Positions 17,340 through 26,927 of a stretch of DNA of 64,000 bases are shown here, in pieces (position 1 is the first letter of the stretch; each line of letters opens with the position of its first letter). The DNA comes from Pedobacter ginsengisoli. GTDB taxonomy: Bacteria; Bacteroidota; Bacteroidia; Sphingobacteriales; Sphingobacteriaceae. The notes beneath the pieces were generated by a model. That model worked only from the letters and a program-made list of their open reading frames with translations, made no database searches and was not told where the DNA came from. Where the stretch lies: assembly GCF_002736205.1 (NCBI RefSeq), contig NZ_CP024091.1, positions 2,415,555 through 2,479,554 on the forward strand, read 5' to 3'. Made by a program: the position numbers and the translations under genes.

Positions 17340-18116
17340 CTACCTGCTGAATAATACATCATTAAAAAAATCAACGTTAAAACCGAATATATTCGCACTA
17401 AATTCATTCGGCGCTTCCCCTATTGGGTCTCCCATACCAATTGCTAACACATGTACAACACCATTACTTGGTTGTATATCTGAAGACGCAACTGCTACAG
17501 TGCTAAAATTATTTGGGTTTGAAGGATCCCACAGATAAGAAATAGTTAACTGGCGATAACCTACATACTTAACACCATTTACGGAATTATAAACAACACC
17601 GATGTTTGCAATGTCATTATCATAGGTATAATAATATGATCCTGGAAACAATTCCCTCAATCCGAAATCAATTTGAGGATAGTCTTTCAATCTATAGGAT
17701 CCCTTATAAATATACCTACCCAAAAATTTCCGCCATATTGCTGGCTGAACATCAGAAAGGGTTTTCAAAGTATCCCTTCCCGAATTAAATAATATTTGAT
17801 TTAATCCACCTCTTAATTCCGGTATAGGTGTATTTACCAAACCAATGGTGCGTCTGATCACTTCATCCGTAGGCGCAAAGAAAGTAATGTTCTCATTTTT
17901 AAAAACATCTTCCATACCAGCCAGTTTTACAATCTGAGCTATAGTGTCAAATTTAGGGTTCGACTCTAAATACTGCATTATATTTCCGTTAAAAACCGGA
18001 TTAGCTTTACCACCATCATTATAATACTCATCTTTTTTACAAGAGGTAATTACCATGGCCAGCAAGATTGATAATATTGCGGCAGGTTTAAAGTATCGTT
18101 TAATAATATTTTTCAT
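17340..18116 (-). CDS. Fasciclin-domain lipoprotein (second SusC/D set)
   Basis: A 258-residue lipoprotein (lipobox ITSC). A single fasciclin (FAS1) domain is recognised by ENITFFAPTDEVIRR near the start and NGVVHVLAIG (H2 box) near the end. FAS1 domains mediate adhesion in other organisms. This one follows SusD (18135-19757) by 18 bp, and a second fasciclin lipoprotein occupies the same place after the first SusD at 24118-25317, so the SusC-SusD-fasciclin order is duplicated. Confidence 0.8.
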   Translation of the reverse strand: MKNIIKRYFKPAAILSILLAMVITSCKKDEYYNDGGKANPVFNGNIMQYLESNPKFDTIAQIVKLAGMEDVFKNENITFFAPTDEVIRRTIGLVNTPIPELRGGLNQILFNSGRDTLKTLSDVQPAIWRKFLGRYIYKGSYRLKDYPQIDFGLRELFPGSYYYTYDNDIANIGVVYNSVNGVKYVGYRQLTISYLWDPSNPNNFSTVAVASSDIQPSNGVVHVLAIGMGDPIGEAPNEFSANIFGFNVDFFNDVLFSR

Positions 18117-18134
18117 GTATATCTATAATTTAAA

Positions 18135-19757
18135 TTAAAGCCCTGTCCCGATCCAATAGGTATTCAAACTCATTTTAGGATTATTAAACAATGCATCAGG
18201 ATGAATTGGCCATGTCCAACCACCCCTGTTAAACTTATCAGAGGTTAATGGATTATCTGTCCACTCTTTGCTTAACACTCTTTTAGTTCTAACCAGGTCA
18301 AAATAACGACTTCCCTCTCCCATTAATTCTTTAGATCTTTCCAAAAAGATAGCATCCTTCAAATTTCCATCTCCACTTCCGGTAGGGTAAGGCGGTGCCA
18401 CAGCTCTACCTCTTATTAAATTTAAGCACTCTATAGCTGTCGGATCATCTGGAGTCAGATTAGCCAATGCTTCGGCACGTAATAAAACAGCATCCGAATA
18501 ACGCATAATCAGGTAAGTATTATCTGGGTTTAAATCCAGATTTGGATTATTGGCGTCGGCAAAAGTATTTAACGCAAATTTCCTTAACTGAAAAGTGGAT
18601 GCATTTTGATCAAATGGAGCAACAAACCATACCGTTAATCTCAAATCAGATTCATCAGGATAAAGCTTTCTCATGTATTCAGTTGAAAATACAGAATAAC
18701 TATATCTGTGAGTATACTCAGGCTGCTTGTAAGGAAAATGGATAAATGCATCTCCAAATGGAGAATAAGCATTCGCTTGTGCAAATGGGTCATTTAAATC
18801 CTGGTTATAGTTCAGTGTTCTAAACAGCTCAAAAAGACTCTCCTCTGAACGGCCTTTTACAACTTTAGCCCATTCATTGATAGGAAGTAAGCGGAAAGCT
18901 TTACTATCCATAATTTCTTTACCCAAAGCCGCAGTTTCCTGGTAATATGAAGTCCTGTTTGCAATGTCAAATCCTGCATTCCACATATTCATATTCATCA
19001 ACAAGCCAATTGCAGCACCTTTGCTTGCCCTAACACCTCTCATAGATGGATCTGTAAAAGTTGTAGGCAAATCATTTCTAAAATCCTTAAGATCAGCAAT
19101 ACAATTTTTTATAACAGCTACCATATTTTCCCTTGGCAAAGGATCTTTTTGAAACGCGTTTGTATAATAAACAACATCTCCATATAAACGAACCAATTGA
19201 AAGTAACAAAAGCAGCGTATAAATTTGGCTTCAGCTTTGTAGCGTTTAGACTCTTCAGCTGTAAGGGCCGCAATACCATCGTCAATCTTACTAATCATTA
19301 GATTGGCAGATTGTATCACCCTATAGTATTCATCCCATCTCATTAAATCTCTAAAATTATAACCATCCCACGCCGTTCCTGTAGCTAAAGCTGCCAACAG
19401 GTACCTATCATTAACAGTTGTCAAGGGAACATTCTGTTTATCCGTACTCCCTTGAGGGTTTGGAGTTTGACGAGTATGCCCACCAATTAATGCTGAAGCT
19501 GAGCGGCCAGCACCACCTTCTGCAGCAGGAATTACTTCTCCTGAGCGAAATTCTCCGGTTGCTCCGGCAAAAGATGTTCTGGTATATTTATCAAATAACT
19601 CACCGTACATATCGGTGATATTTGCTTCCATATCCTCCTTAGTCTTGTAAAAGTTATTTCCAGTAAGTTTATCTATGGGTGTAATATCCAAGAATTTCTT
19701 ACAGCCATATTGTGAAGCGCTTACAATAATAAATAAGCAAATAATATATTTTTTCAT
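18135..19757 (-). CDS. SusD/RagB-family surface lipoprotein
   Basis: A 540-residue lipoprotein (cysteine in QYGCKKFLD). SusD hallmarks are the DITPIDKLTGNNFYKT start, the helical tetratricopeptide-like region with a FIRCFCYFQLVRLYGDV motif, and the C-terminal LIRGRA ... ERSKELMGEGSRYFDLVR segment. SusD sits as a lid on its SusC partner and captures the ligand. It is 24 bp downstream of SusC (19782-22955). Confidence 0.95.
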   Translation of the reverse strand: MKKYIICLFIIVSASQYGCKKFLDITPIDKLTGNNFYKTKEDMEANITDMYGELFDKYTRTSFAGATGEFRSGEVIPAAEGGAGRSASALIGGHTRQTPNPQGSTDKQNVPLTTVNDRYLLAALATGTAWDGYNFRDLMRWDEYYRVIQSANLMISKIDDGIAALTAEESKRYKAEAKFIRCFCYFQLVRLYGDVVYYTNAFQKDPLPRENMVAVIKNCIADLKDFRNDLPTTFTDPSMRGVRASKGAAIGLLMNMNMWNAGFDIANRTSYYQETAALGKEIMDSKAFRLLPINEWAKVVKGRSEESLFELFRTLNYNQDLNDPFAQANAYSPFGDAFIHFPYKQPEYTHRYSYSVFSTEYMRKLYPDESDLRLTVWFVAPFDQNASTFQLRKFALNTFADANNPNLDLNPDNTYLIMRYSDAVLLRAEALANLTPDDPTAIECLNLIRGRAVAPPYPTGSGDGNLKDAIFLERSKELMGEGSRYFDLVRTKRVLSKEWTDNPLTSDKFNRGGWTWPIHPDALFNNPKMSLNTYWIGTGL

Positions 19758-19781
19758 GTCTTATTAGTTTTGTGACTTCAA

Positions 19782-22700
19782 TTAAAATTCTACGTTAAAA
19801 CCAAGATTATATACACGAGGAACAGGATAACCATTAGAACCATCTCTACCGATAGCAGTAACCCCCTCTGGGTTTGGACCTGAATAAGGTGAAAATGTGA
19901 TAATGTTACTTGCCGAAAGGAAAGTACGAATGTTGTTTAAACCGATACGTCTGGCCATTTTTTTAGCAAATGCATACGAAAGTGTAATCTGGTTAATTTT
20001 GAAGTAACTTCCAGTCTCCATCCAAAGTGTTTGTTCATATCTATAATTATTCACAAAAGCATTATGAGCATAATCATAAGCATTCGCAAATCTTGCATTG
20101 GTAGAGCCTAGCCCTGTCCACATATTTAAGTCATTTACAGGAACAACTGCATCAAGACCAAATGGATTGCTAAGCAATCTCAATCTATCTGCAAGTGCAT
20201 TATTTAAAATAGATCGTTTTGCAGTATAGGTTGCATAGATATTAAGAGAAAGTGTAGAACCAGATGGCATAGTATAGCTTAATGTGTTAGACATACCGCC
20301 TGTTAATACCGGTTGCGTATTACCTACAACTTGCAAATCTCTTGTATCTATAACATAATCGCCGTTGGCATCAAAAAAACGCGTATCACCCCCCTGGAAA
20401 GAATTTAGGAAATCACCGGAACCATTATTTCGAAGTCTAAATCCAGTCACAGGATCAATTGGCACATCGCTTGTGTTATCATACACCCCTTGATTTACAA
20501 ATAAAAAGTTGGCTAATGAATTTCTTCCAACTCTTTTAGCCAGATGTTGTGCATATTTACCACCATCAAATTGAATAAACTGTCCATTATATTCTGCAGG
20601 AAGCTTTGTTAAAACGTCATTGTTCCATGCTCCGTTTACTGATACTGTCCAGTTAAATTTACTTTCTTTAGATAAAGGTCTGCTAGTGAAAGACAACTCA
20701 TATCCATAATTTGACAAAGCAGCATCATTACTGGTAAAATTATTAAAAGCAAGCGTATTAGACAACATACTGGTAAACAACTCATTGTCAACTTTTTTAT
20801 AGTATGTATCAAAAATCACATCTAGTTTTCCATTGAATAAACCTAAGTCCATACCAATGTTAAATTGCGTTACATTTTTTGGTTTAAGTAATGGATTAGG
20901 TACGGATCCATACTCAATTCCTACACGTGGATTATTATTGTAGAAACCTCTAGGAGTATATTTTCCATAGATATCAACAAGGCTACCAACTGGAAAGATA
21001 TTTTTACCACCAGTTATCCTGATATCACCATAATTTAGCCATTTAATATCTTTAAGCCAATTTTCTTTATTAAAGTTCCATTTTAAACCAACGGAAGGGT
21101 TTTTTGAATATGGATCTTTATTTCCACTATTCGATGTACCATCAATACGGTAAGTTAAGTCAAAAATGTATTTTTTCTCAAAATCATAGGTAAAAGCCGC
21201 TGCAAATGAGATTTGGTTCTGATCATAAAAAGTAGTTAAAATACCACCACCTCTAGAGTAATAACCATCATAACCTAATGGTCCCTGGAATTGATCATTT
21301 GGCGATCTTTCTAATCTTGTAATACTAGATTGTCCCTTTTTAACATACATCTCACTAAAAAGGTTAAGGAAGAAGTTGTGTTTATCATTAAAAGATCTGG
21401 TGTACGACGCATTATTCCTATTGTACAACTGCGAAGTATATCCATAAAGAGAGTAAATCTTAGCAAACTGATTGTTAGCCGCTGCCGGTGTAAAAGTATC
21501 CTCTGTATCTACGTTATAATCATAACTAGCTGCCGAGGTTAAATTCAATCCTGGGATTAACTCATAGCGTCCTTCAATGTATGTATTTAAGTTCTTAGGA
21601 CCCGCATCTGTATTTGTCTGTAAGGCAGACAATACACTACTGGTTGCCTGAAAGAATGAAGGGCCGGGCAGTAAAGAAGATTTTTGCCCGTCAGACGCAA
21701 CTCCCGTTTGCAAAAGCCCTACCCCATTTGCCTTTTTAATTTTACCAACATTACCTCTTATAGATCCAAAGAAACTAATTCTGCTAGTTGGTTTGTAATC
21801 CATATTCATGTTTAAACTGTATCTGTCAAAACCAGTATTTTTGATAATACCCTTGTCAGAAAAGTAACTTAAGTTGGTTTTATAGCTAAACTTGCTATCA
21901 CCACCGTCTAACTGAATGTTATGAGTCTGGTTATAAGTATTTTGATAAAAAACTCCTTGCCAGTCAGTTGAATTGTTATAATAAGGGTTCAAACTATCAG
22001 CCAGGAAAGGCGTATTTGATATCATAAACTGATCTCTAAACCTACCATAGGTATTGATCTGATATAATTTCAATTCACGTTCATTATTACCGCCCAGAAT
22101 ATTACGCAACTTCGGAATTGCATTCATGTAAAAGTTGCCGGTGTAACGGATACGAGGAATTTCAGAATTTCCACGCACAGTTTGTATTAAAATTACACCA
22201 TAGGCACCTCTTGAACCATACAACGCTGTTGCTGTCGCATCTTTCAATACCTCAATACTGGCAATATCTTCCTGAGGAATCAATGAAATCGGACTTACAC
22301 CAGGTCCTTGCTGTTGGAATCCATACTCAGATGCTTTATCTGCATCCATAGGTACTCCATCGATAACATATAATGGTGAAGTTGGTTGAAGGAAAGTCTC
22401 ATTTCCAGATCCCGTTGTACTAATGGTTGATAAACCACGAATATTTATTGTACCACGTAAACCAGGAGCACCGGTATTTAACTGGATATTTAAACCCGCA
22501 ACTTTACCTTGCAATAGTTGTTCAACGTTTGATACAGGAACATCTTGTACTTCTTTACCAGAAACTATAAATGATGAACCGGTTGTTACCTCTCTGGTTC
22601 TTTTTTGGTAACCACGAATTACAACCTCTTCCATTGTTTTATTATCCTCTTTAAGCGTTACATTCAATGTAGTTTGACCCGCTTTTAAAGTAATAGTTCT

Positions 22701-22955
22701 TGTTCCATAACTAACATATGTAAACACTAAAGTTGCACCTTCATCAACACTTACCGAATAATGGCCTTTGCCATCAGTTTGGGTAAGTACTTTAAGTGGT
22801 TTACCGGTGGCAACACTAACACCAACCATTGTCTCTTTAGATCCTCCGTCTACTACTGTACCACTAACAGTTACTTTCTTTGTTTGCGCCACCAAATCCT
22901 TGCATAGAAAAATGCAGCTGAAAAAAATCGATAGCAGAATTACTTGTTTTCTCAT
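19782..22955 (-). CDS. SusC/RagA-family TonB-dependent outer-membrane transporter
   Basis: Imports the ligand delivered by SusD, powered by TonB. From ATG at 22955 (signal peptide MRKQVILLSI... DLVAQ; an ATG at 22979 is also in frame) the protein has 1057 residues. It contains an N-terminal carboxypeptidase-like domain (about 30-105, VSGTVVDGGSKETMVGVSV), a linker EEVVIRGYQ, a plug (about 130-240) with VSNVEQLLQGKVAGL, INIRGLS and ASIEVLKDATATALYGSRG, and a 22-strand barrel ending LGFNVEF. This is the second SusC of the operon. No enzyme genes follow it, so the substrate is unknown. Confidence 0.96.
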   Translation of the reverse strand: MRKQVILLSIFFSCIFLCKDLVAQTKKVTVSGTVVDGGSKETMVGVSVATGKPLKVLTQTDGKGHYSVSVDEGATLVFTYVSYGTRTITLKAGQTTLNVTLKEDNKTMEEVVIRGYQKRTREVTTGSSFIVSGKEVQDVPVSNVEQLLQGKVAGLNIQLNTGAPGLRGTINIRGLSTISTTGSGNETFLQPTSPLYVIDGVPMDADKASEYGFQQQGPGVSPISLIPQEDIASIEVLKDATATALYGSRGAYGVILIQTVRGNSEIPRIRYTGNFYMNAIPKLRNILGGNNERELKLYQINTYGRFRDQFMISNTPFLADSLNPYYNNSTDWQGVFYQNTYNQTHNIQLDGGDSKFSYKTNLSYFSDKGIIKNTGFDRYSLNMNMDYKPTSRISFFGSIRGNVGKIKKANGVGLLQTGVASDGQKSSLLPGPSFFQATSSVLSALQTNTDAGPKNLNTYIEGRYELIPGLNLTSAASYDYNVDTEDTFTPAAANNQFAKIYSLYGYTSQLYNRNNASYTRSFNDKHNFFLNLFSEMYVKKGQSSITRLERSPNDQFQGPLGYDGYYSRGGGILTTFYDQNQISFAAAFTYDFEKKYIFDLTYRIDGTSNSGNKDPYSKNPSVGLKWNFNKENWLKDIKWLNYGDIRITGGKNIFPVGSLVDIYGKYTPRGFYNNNPRVGIEYGSVPNPLLKPKNVTQFNIGMDLGLFNGKLDVIFDTYYKKVDNELFTSMLSNTLAFNNFTSNDAALSNYGYELSFTSRPLSKESKFNWTVSVNGAWNNDVLTKLPAEYNGQFIQFDGGKYAQHLAKRVGRNSLANFLFVNQGVYDNTSDVPIDPVTGFRLRNNGSGDFLNSFQGGDTRFFDANGDYVIDTRDLQVVGNTQPVLTGGMSNTLSYTMPSGSTLSLNIYATYTAKRSILNNALADRLRLLSNPFGLDAVVPVNDLNMWTGLGSTNARFANAYDYAHNAFVNNYRYEQTLWMETGSYFKINQITLSYAFAKKMARRIGLNNIRTFLSASNIITFSPYSGPNPEGVTAIGRDGSNGYPVPRVYNLGFNVEF

Positions 22956-22981
22956 TGTATTAATTTTTATCATTAACATTT

Positions 22982-24121
22982 CTATTCGTCTTCAAATTTT
23001 GGATTCACAGTTTTAAAGTGAAATACAATTTCCCAATCGCCCTTTTCATAAATGGCAAACTCTTGCGAAATCACCCCTTGTTCTCTTCGGCCTCCAAACC
23101 CTATTCTAGAATAAACAAATTCAACATGTGCGGTAAATCCACCACCAGTATTTGTTACACCTCCAGATGTAAATCGTGTAGGAATTCTTGCCACTGGAAT
23201 TGGATATGCAACGTCGTACTTTACATACTCGCTTGTTTTTTCCATGTTAAAACCGTGAACTAATTGATCCCATTTAGTTTCATTAAACTTAGCCGGGTTA
23301 ATAGCCACTGAATCCTTGTTCAAAAATTTAAATCTTAATGAATTACCTGTGCCATCAGGTACTTTCCTGATATAAGTATATACAAGTCCACTTTGTCCAC
23401 CACCATTGGCTTTCAATTCTGCATTTGTACCTTCCCCTATCATTCCGAATATTACAGGAAAGATATGTTGCAACGCAGTTCCATTTGGTGTTGTGGTATT
23501 TGGCTTACCACTATATCTGTTAATGTCATCCGCAGGGAAATATGGAATCTCTCTGTACGGAATCACAGAAAGATTTTTAATAATCCTGGTACCTCCTGAA
23601 TTCTTAACCTTTATATCAAAATACCTGATATCCTGAGGGTAAGTAACAGAATCTCTTGGCTTAAATACCTCACTTGTAGCAGAAGGCCAAACAATAATAT
23701 CACCAGAAGGTCTTACTTCTAGCATTGGGCGTTCTTCAATCTTTCTTTTTGCTTCAATTTCAGCCAGACTTTTTTCATTTCCGGTATATTCCTGAGTCCA
23801 TACCAAAACTGGTTTTTTGGCCAGCATATCATCTGCTGATCTACCATCTCCAAACCTTGCGTTTACAATTTCAAAGGTCATAGGAAATGACGAGTTATCA
23901 GCATTAAAAATACCTTGGTATAGATTTAACCGACCTAAAGTCGGAGAAAATTCCGAAGTAAAATAAGTCATTTTAGTACTTAAGTAATCCTTTTCGTCAG
24001 GCAAGTCAAAAATCTTCCTACAACCCGAAAATGTAATTATCACGGCCAAAAATAGAACTACTCTATATTTTAATATGTTGTGCATAACATTTGTCAATTT
24101 AATTTTATCGCTCTTTATCAT
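22982..24121 (-). CDS. DUF5007-like lipoprotein
   Basis: A 379-residue lipoprotein (cysteine in TFSGCRKIFDLPDEKDYLS). The rest resembles DUF5007, a Bacteroidota domain I know only from Sus-type loci beside fasciclin lipoproteins; no catalytic residues are apparent. The ATG at 24121 overlaps the upstream stop codon as ATGA, which favours that start, though the shorter ATG at 24085 gives a more typical signal peptide. It lies between fasciclin protein one and the second SusC. Confidence 0.7.
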   Translation of the reverse strand: MIKSDKIKLTNVMHNILKYRVVLFLAVIITFSGCRKIFDLPDEKDYLSTKMTYFTSEFSPTLGRLNLYQGIFNADNSSFPMTFEIVNARFGDGRSADDMLAKKPVLVWTQEYTGNEKSLAEIEAKRKIEERPMLEVRPSGDIIVWPSATSEVFKPRDSVTYPQDIRYFDIKVKNSGGTRIIKNLSVIPYREIPYFPADDINRYSGKPNTTTPNGTALQHIFPVIFGMIGEGTNAELKANGGGQSGLVYTYIRKVPDGTGNSLRFKFLNKDSVAINPAKFNETKWDQLVHGFNMEKTSEYVKYDVAYPIPVARIPTRFTSGGVTNTGGGFTAHVEFVYSRIGFGGRREQGVISQEFAIYEKGDWEIVFHFKTVNPKFEDE

Positions 24122-25317
24122 TTGTAAATTGTCCTAAAGTTCATAGTCCATTCAGACAATTGGAATAAATCGTCACCAGTATTACTTAAGAAGACAATAC
24201 GGTAGTGCAAATAAGCAACCTCATTATTAAAGTCATAAACCTTATTCTGGAAGTTAGATTCAAATACCATATCCTGTCTGGTGTCTAATAAGGTCCAGTT
24301 TACTTCATCCTGAGATCCTTCAACTCTCCATGACTTAGGATTACGAGAGTATTCTTTTGAGTCGTTTGCTGAAGTTAATGTGTAAACATTTGATACTACA
24401 GGAGTAACTGGATGCCATAAGAAAGTAACCGGTTTAACATTCTGAACATTGAAATGACAGATAAACTTGGTCAACACGTTATCATCAAACAGTTTGATAA
24501 ATTTCTCTCCCGGATTAACGGTCCCATCTTTATAATCAGGGTTATTAAATTTAACCTCCATTTTACCTAAAACCTTTTTAAACAGGTTTGTTGGTGGCGG
24601 TATAAATGTAAGTCGTCTTGCAAACTCATCATATCCAAACACATGATCTGGCTGTATTAAATGCACAATCCCATTCTTTGCCTGGATGTTTACTGAACTT
24701 GTATAAGCAAATGCCCAGTTCGGGGTAAACACACTTCTTTTTGTATTGGCAAACTCAATTACCTCTGGGCCACCATTCTGCATACCCTGAGCATCAGCAT
24801 ACTGACGTTTACCATGCATCGGATAATCACCACGTACACTAAGCAGCTCCCGGCCATCGCCTAAAGAAAAGTCTGTAGATTTAAAGAGTCCTTTCACGAT
24901 ATACCTGGACACCATGGTATCCAAGTGAGCGCTATCATTTTTTGCTTTTTCAAGATCAGCTAAAGCCGGTGCAAACCCGGATGCCAATTCAGTTAAATAG
25001 ATGGCTCTCTTACCATTTGCCCTTCTTGTGTCATTTAAGTTTCTAATTGCCAGCTGAAAACTAGGATTGGAAACCGCAAACACAGATACACTGCTATCAG
25101 TAAGAATGCTTTTCATTTTAAGTTTATCAATCACCAGTAGTAATGAATCATAAACTCCTGGTTTACTTTTCAGGTAATCATAAATGTTTAAGGAGGTACC
25201 TGAATTGATATCCTGGGTAGAGTAATAGCCTTTTTCTTTCTTACAGCCAGCTTGAAATATTATGGCACTAAACAAGAATGCTATTAAATATCTACTATAT
25301 AAATTTGATTTTTTCAT
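24118..25317 (-). CDS. Fasciclin-domain lipoprotein with discoidin-like C-terminus (first SusC/D set)
   Basis: A 399-residue lipoprotein (cysteine in FQAGCKKEKGYY). It has a fasciclin domain (about 45-225: SSVSVFAVSNPSFQLAIRNL ... KNGIVHLIQPDHV), then a C-terminal domain (about 250-399) resembling F5/8 type C/discoidin modules: SRNPKSWRVEGSQDEVNW, YLHYRIVFLSN and FQLSEWTM. Discoidin modules often bind sugars. It lies 16 bp after SusD (25334-26875), mirroring the gene at 17340. Confidence 0.75.
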   Translation of the reverse strand: MKKSNLYSRYLIAFLFSAIIFQAGCKKEKGYYSTQDINSGTSLNIYDYLKSKPGVYDSLLLVIDKLKMKSILTDSSVSVFAVSNPSFQLAIRNLNDTRRANGKRAIYLTELASGFAPALADLEKAKNDSAHLDTMVSRYIVKGLFKSTDFSLGDGRELLSVRGDYPMHGKRQYADAQGMQNGGPEVIEFANTKRSVFTPNWAFAYTSSVNIQAKNGIVHLIQPDHVFGYDEFARRLTFIPPPTNLFKKVLGKMEVKFNNPDYKDGTVNPGEKFIKLFDDNVLTKFICHFNVQNVKPVTFLWHPVTPVVSNVYTLTSANDSKEYSRNPKSWRVEGSQDEVNWTLLDTRQDMVFESNFQNKVYDFNNEVAYLHYRIVFLSNTGDDLFQLSEWTMNFRTIYK

Positions 25318-25333
25318 ATCTATTAATGTTTAG

Positions 25334-26875
25334 TTATTTCCAATAGGAGTTTTGTACCAACTGAGGATTCTGGTCAATAAGTGCTTGATCAATAGGCCAG
25401 TAAATACCACCTGAATTAATCAAATTCATAAACTTCGGATCTTTCTGAACAATTTTATGATACCTCACCAAATCAAACCATCGGTAACCTTCTCCCATAA
25501 ATTCCTTGTTACGCTCATTAAAAATCGCATCAATAAGATTTCCACTACGCTCAGGTGAGTAAGGGATATAAGAACTATTTGTAGCACCTACGTTATCCAC
25601 ATTATATCTAAATGCCCTTACTATATTGAGTGCATCAATTGCTCCTTGTCTTTCTCCCAGAACAGCTAGAGCCTCAGCTCTTAATAAAGTAACATCTTCC
25701 AACCTGGTAAAAAGTATAGCACTTGAAAAGATTCTGAAAGTCGGGTCGGATGATCCATCCTGCATACATTTGATCTTACTAAAGATTGGATATTTTCCTA
25801 GGAAATTTGTGAAATAAAGCTGAGAGTGAGTAACTCCATTACTATCAATATTAAACCTGCCATCATTAGCTTCTTTAAATATTGATAATATAGAATCCTT
25901 TGGTACATAAATATCTGGCAGATTCTTATTTACAATTGGCTCCGCAAGTGTTAAAGATTCAATGTTACCTGAAAATGTAGCATCCTGATGACCGAAAATA
26001 AATCCAAAACCTAATAATTGATTATTATTCTTATCAAAGAAAAGTCCTCTGCGGTTTGAGATATAATCAGTTGAATTATAAGACATTGCTGCTTTAGGGA
26101 AGTTATCAAGCACAATTTTGGTATATACTGTTACATCAGCATATTTCCCTTGCCAGGCCGCTACCTGAGCCGCAACTGCATAAGCACTTAATTTCCTCAC
26201 CAATGTTCCATTCCATCTTCCTTGTCCCTCATTATAATATTGGCCAGGCTGTTGAATATCATCAGCACTATATCTGTAAGGTAACAGATCAGCGGCTGCT
26301 ATCATTTCAGCCTGAACAAACTCCATAATCGCATTACGATCAGATCTTTTCATATTTTCAAATTGACCATCTCGCGATGAAGTAATAAAAGGTACATCGC
26401 CCCAAATTCTAACCATATAGAAGTAAGCAAATGCACGCAAAAATCTCACTTGTGCAACATCTACTGTCATATTGTTATCGGTATATCTGGCATCTTTCTC
26501 TTTAACCTCGTGGATTCTTTCAAGAAAAATGTTTGCCGCATTAATAATTGCATAAAACCTTCTCCAGTTCGAAAGTTCCTGGACAACCGGATATGCCGCT
26601 TTCAGATCGTTTCTTATAATTGCTTTTAGATCTTGACGCAGGGGGCTATCGAAATTCCCCATCCGTACATCGCCATATATCCAATGGCCATTGTTATCCG
26701 CTAATGCTGCTCTGGTTAACCCATATACCCCAAGCAGTTTAGCTCTGGAATCTTCCATATTATTCCAGGAGTTCTGTTCATTTACCACACGGGTTGAGTT
26801 TATATCTAGCGCTTTTTTACAGCCACCCGTTACCAGGGCAAAAAAGATAAGACTCAGCAAAACTATTTTTTTCAT
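25334..26875 (-). CDS. SusD/RagB-family surface lipoprotein
   Basis: A 513-residue lipoprotein (cysteine in VTGGCKKALDINS). The SusD pattern is clear: VRFLRAFAYFYMVRIWGDVPF in the helical scaffold, LRAEALAVLG and FNERNKEFMGEGYRWFDLVRY towards the C-terminus. It is the partner of the SusC at 26928-29933, which ends 52 bp upstream. Confidence 0.95.
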   Translation of the reverse strand: MKKIVLLSLIFFALVTGGCKKALDINSTRVVNEQNSWNNMEDSRAKLLGVYGLTRAALADNNGHWIYGDVRMGNFDSPLRQDLKAIIRNDLKAAYPVVQELSNWRRFYAIINAANIFLERIHEVKEKDARYTDNNMTVDVAQVRFLRAFAYFYMVRIWGDVPFITSSRDGQFENMKRSDRNAIMEFVQAEMIAAADLLPYRYSADDIQQPGQYYNEGQGRWNGTLVRKLSAYAVAAQVAAWQGKYADVTVYTKIVLDNFPKAAMSYNSTDYISNRRGLFFDKNNNQLLGFGFIFGHQDATFSGNIESLTLAEPIVNKNLPDIYVPKDSILSIFKEANDGRFNIDSNGVTHSQLYFTNFLGKYPIFSKIKCMQDGSSDPTFRIFSSAILFTRLEDVTLLRAEALAVLGERQGAIDALNIVRAFRYNVDNVGATNSSYIPYSPERSGNLIDAIFNERNKEFMGEGYRWFDLVRYHKIVQKDPKFMNLINSGGIYWPIDQALIDQNPQLVQNSYWK

Positions 26876-26927
26876 TTCGTCTATTTTAAATGGTACTTAA
26901 TATTATTTGTTTATGTGTGATATCGAA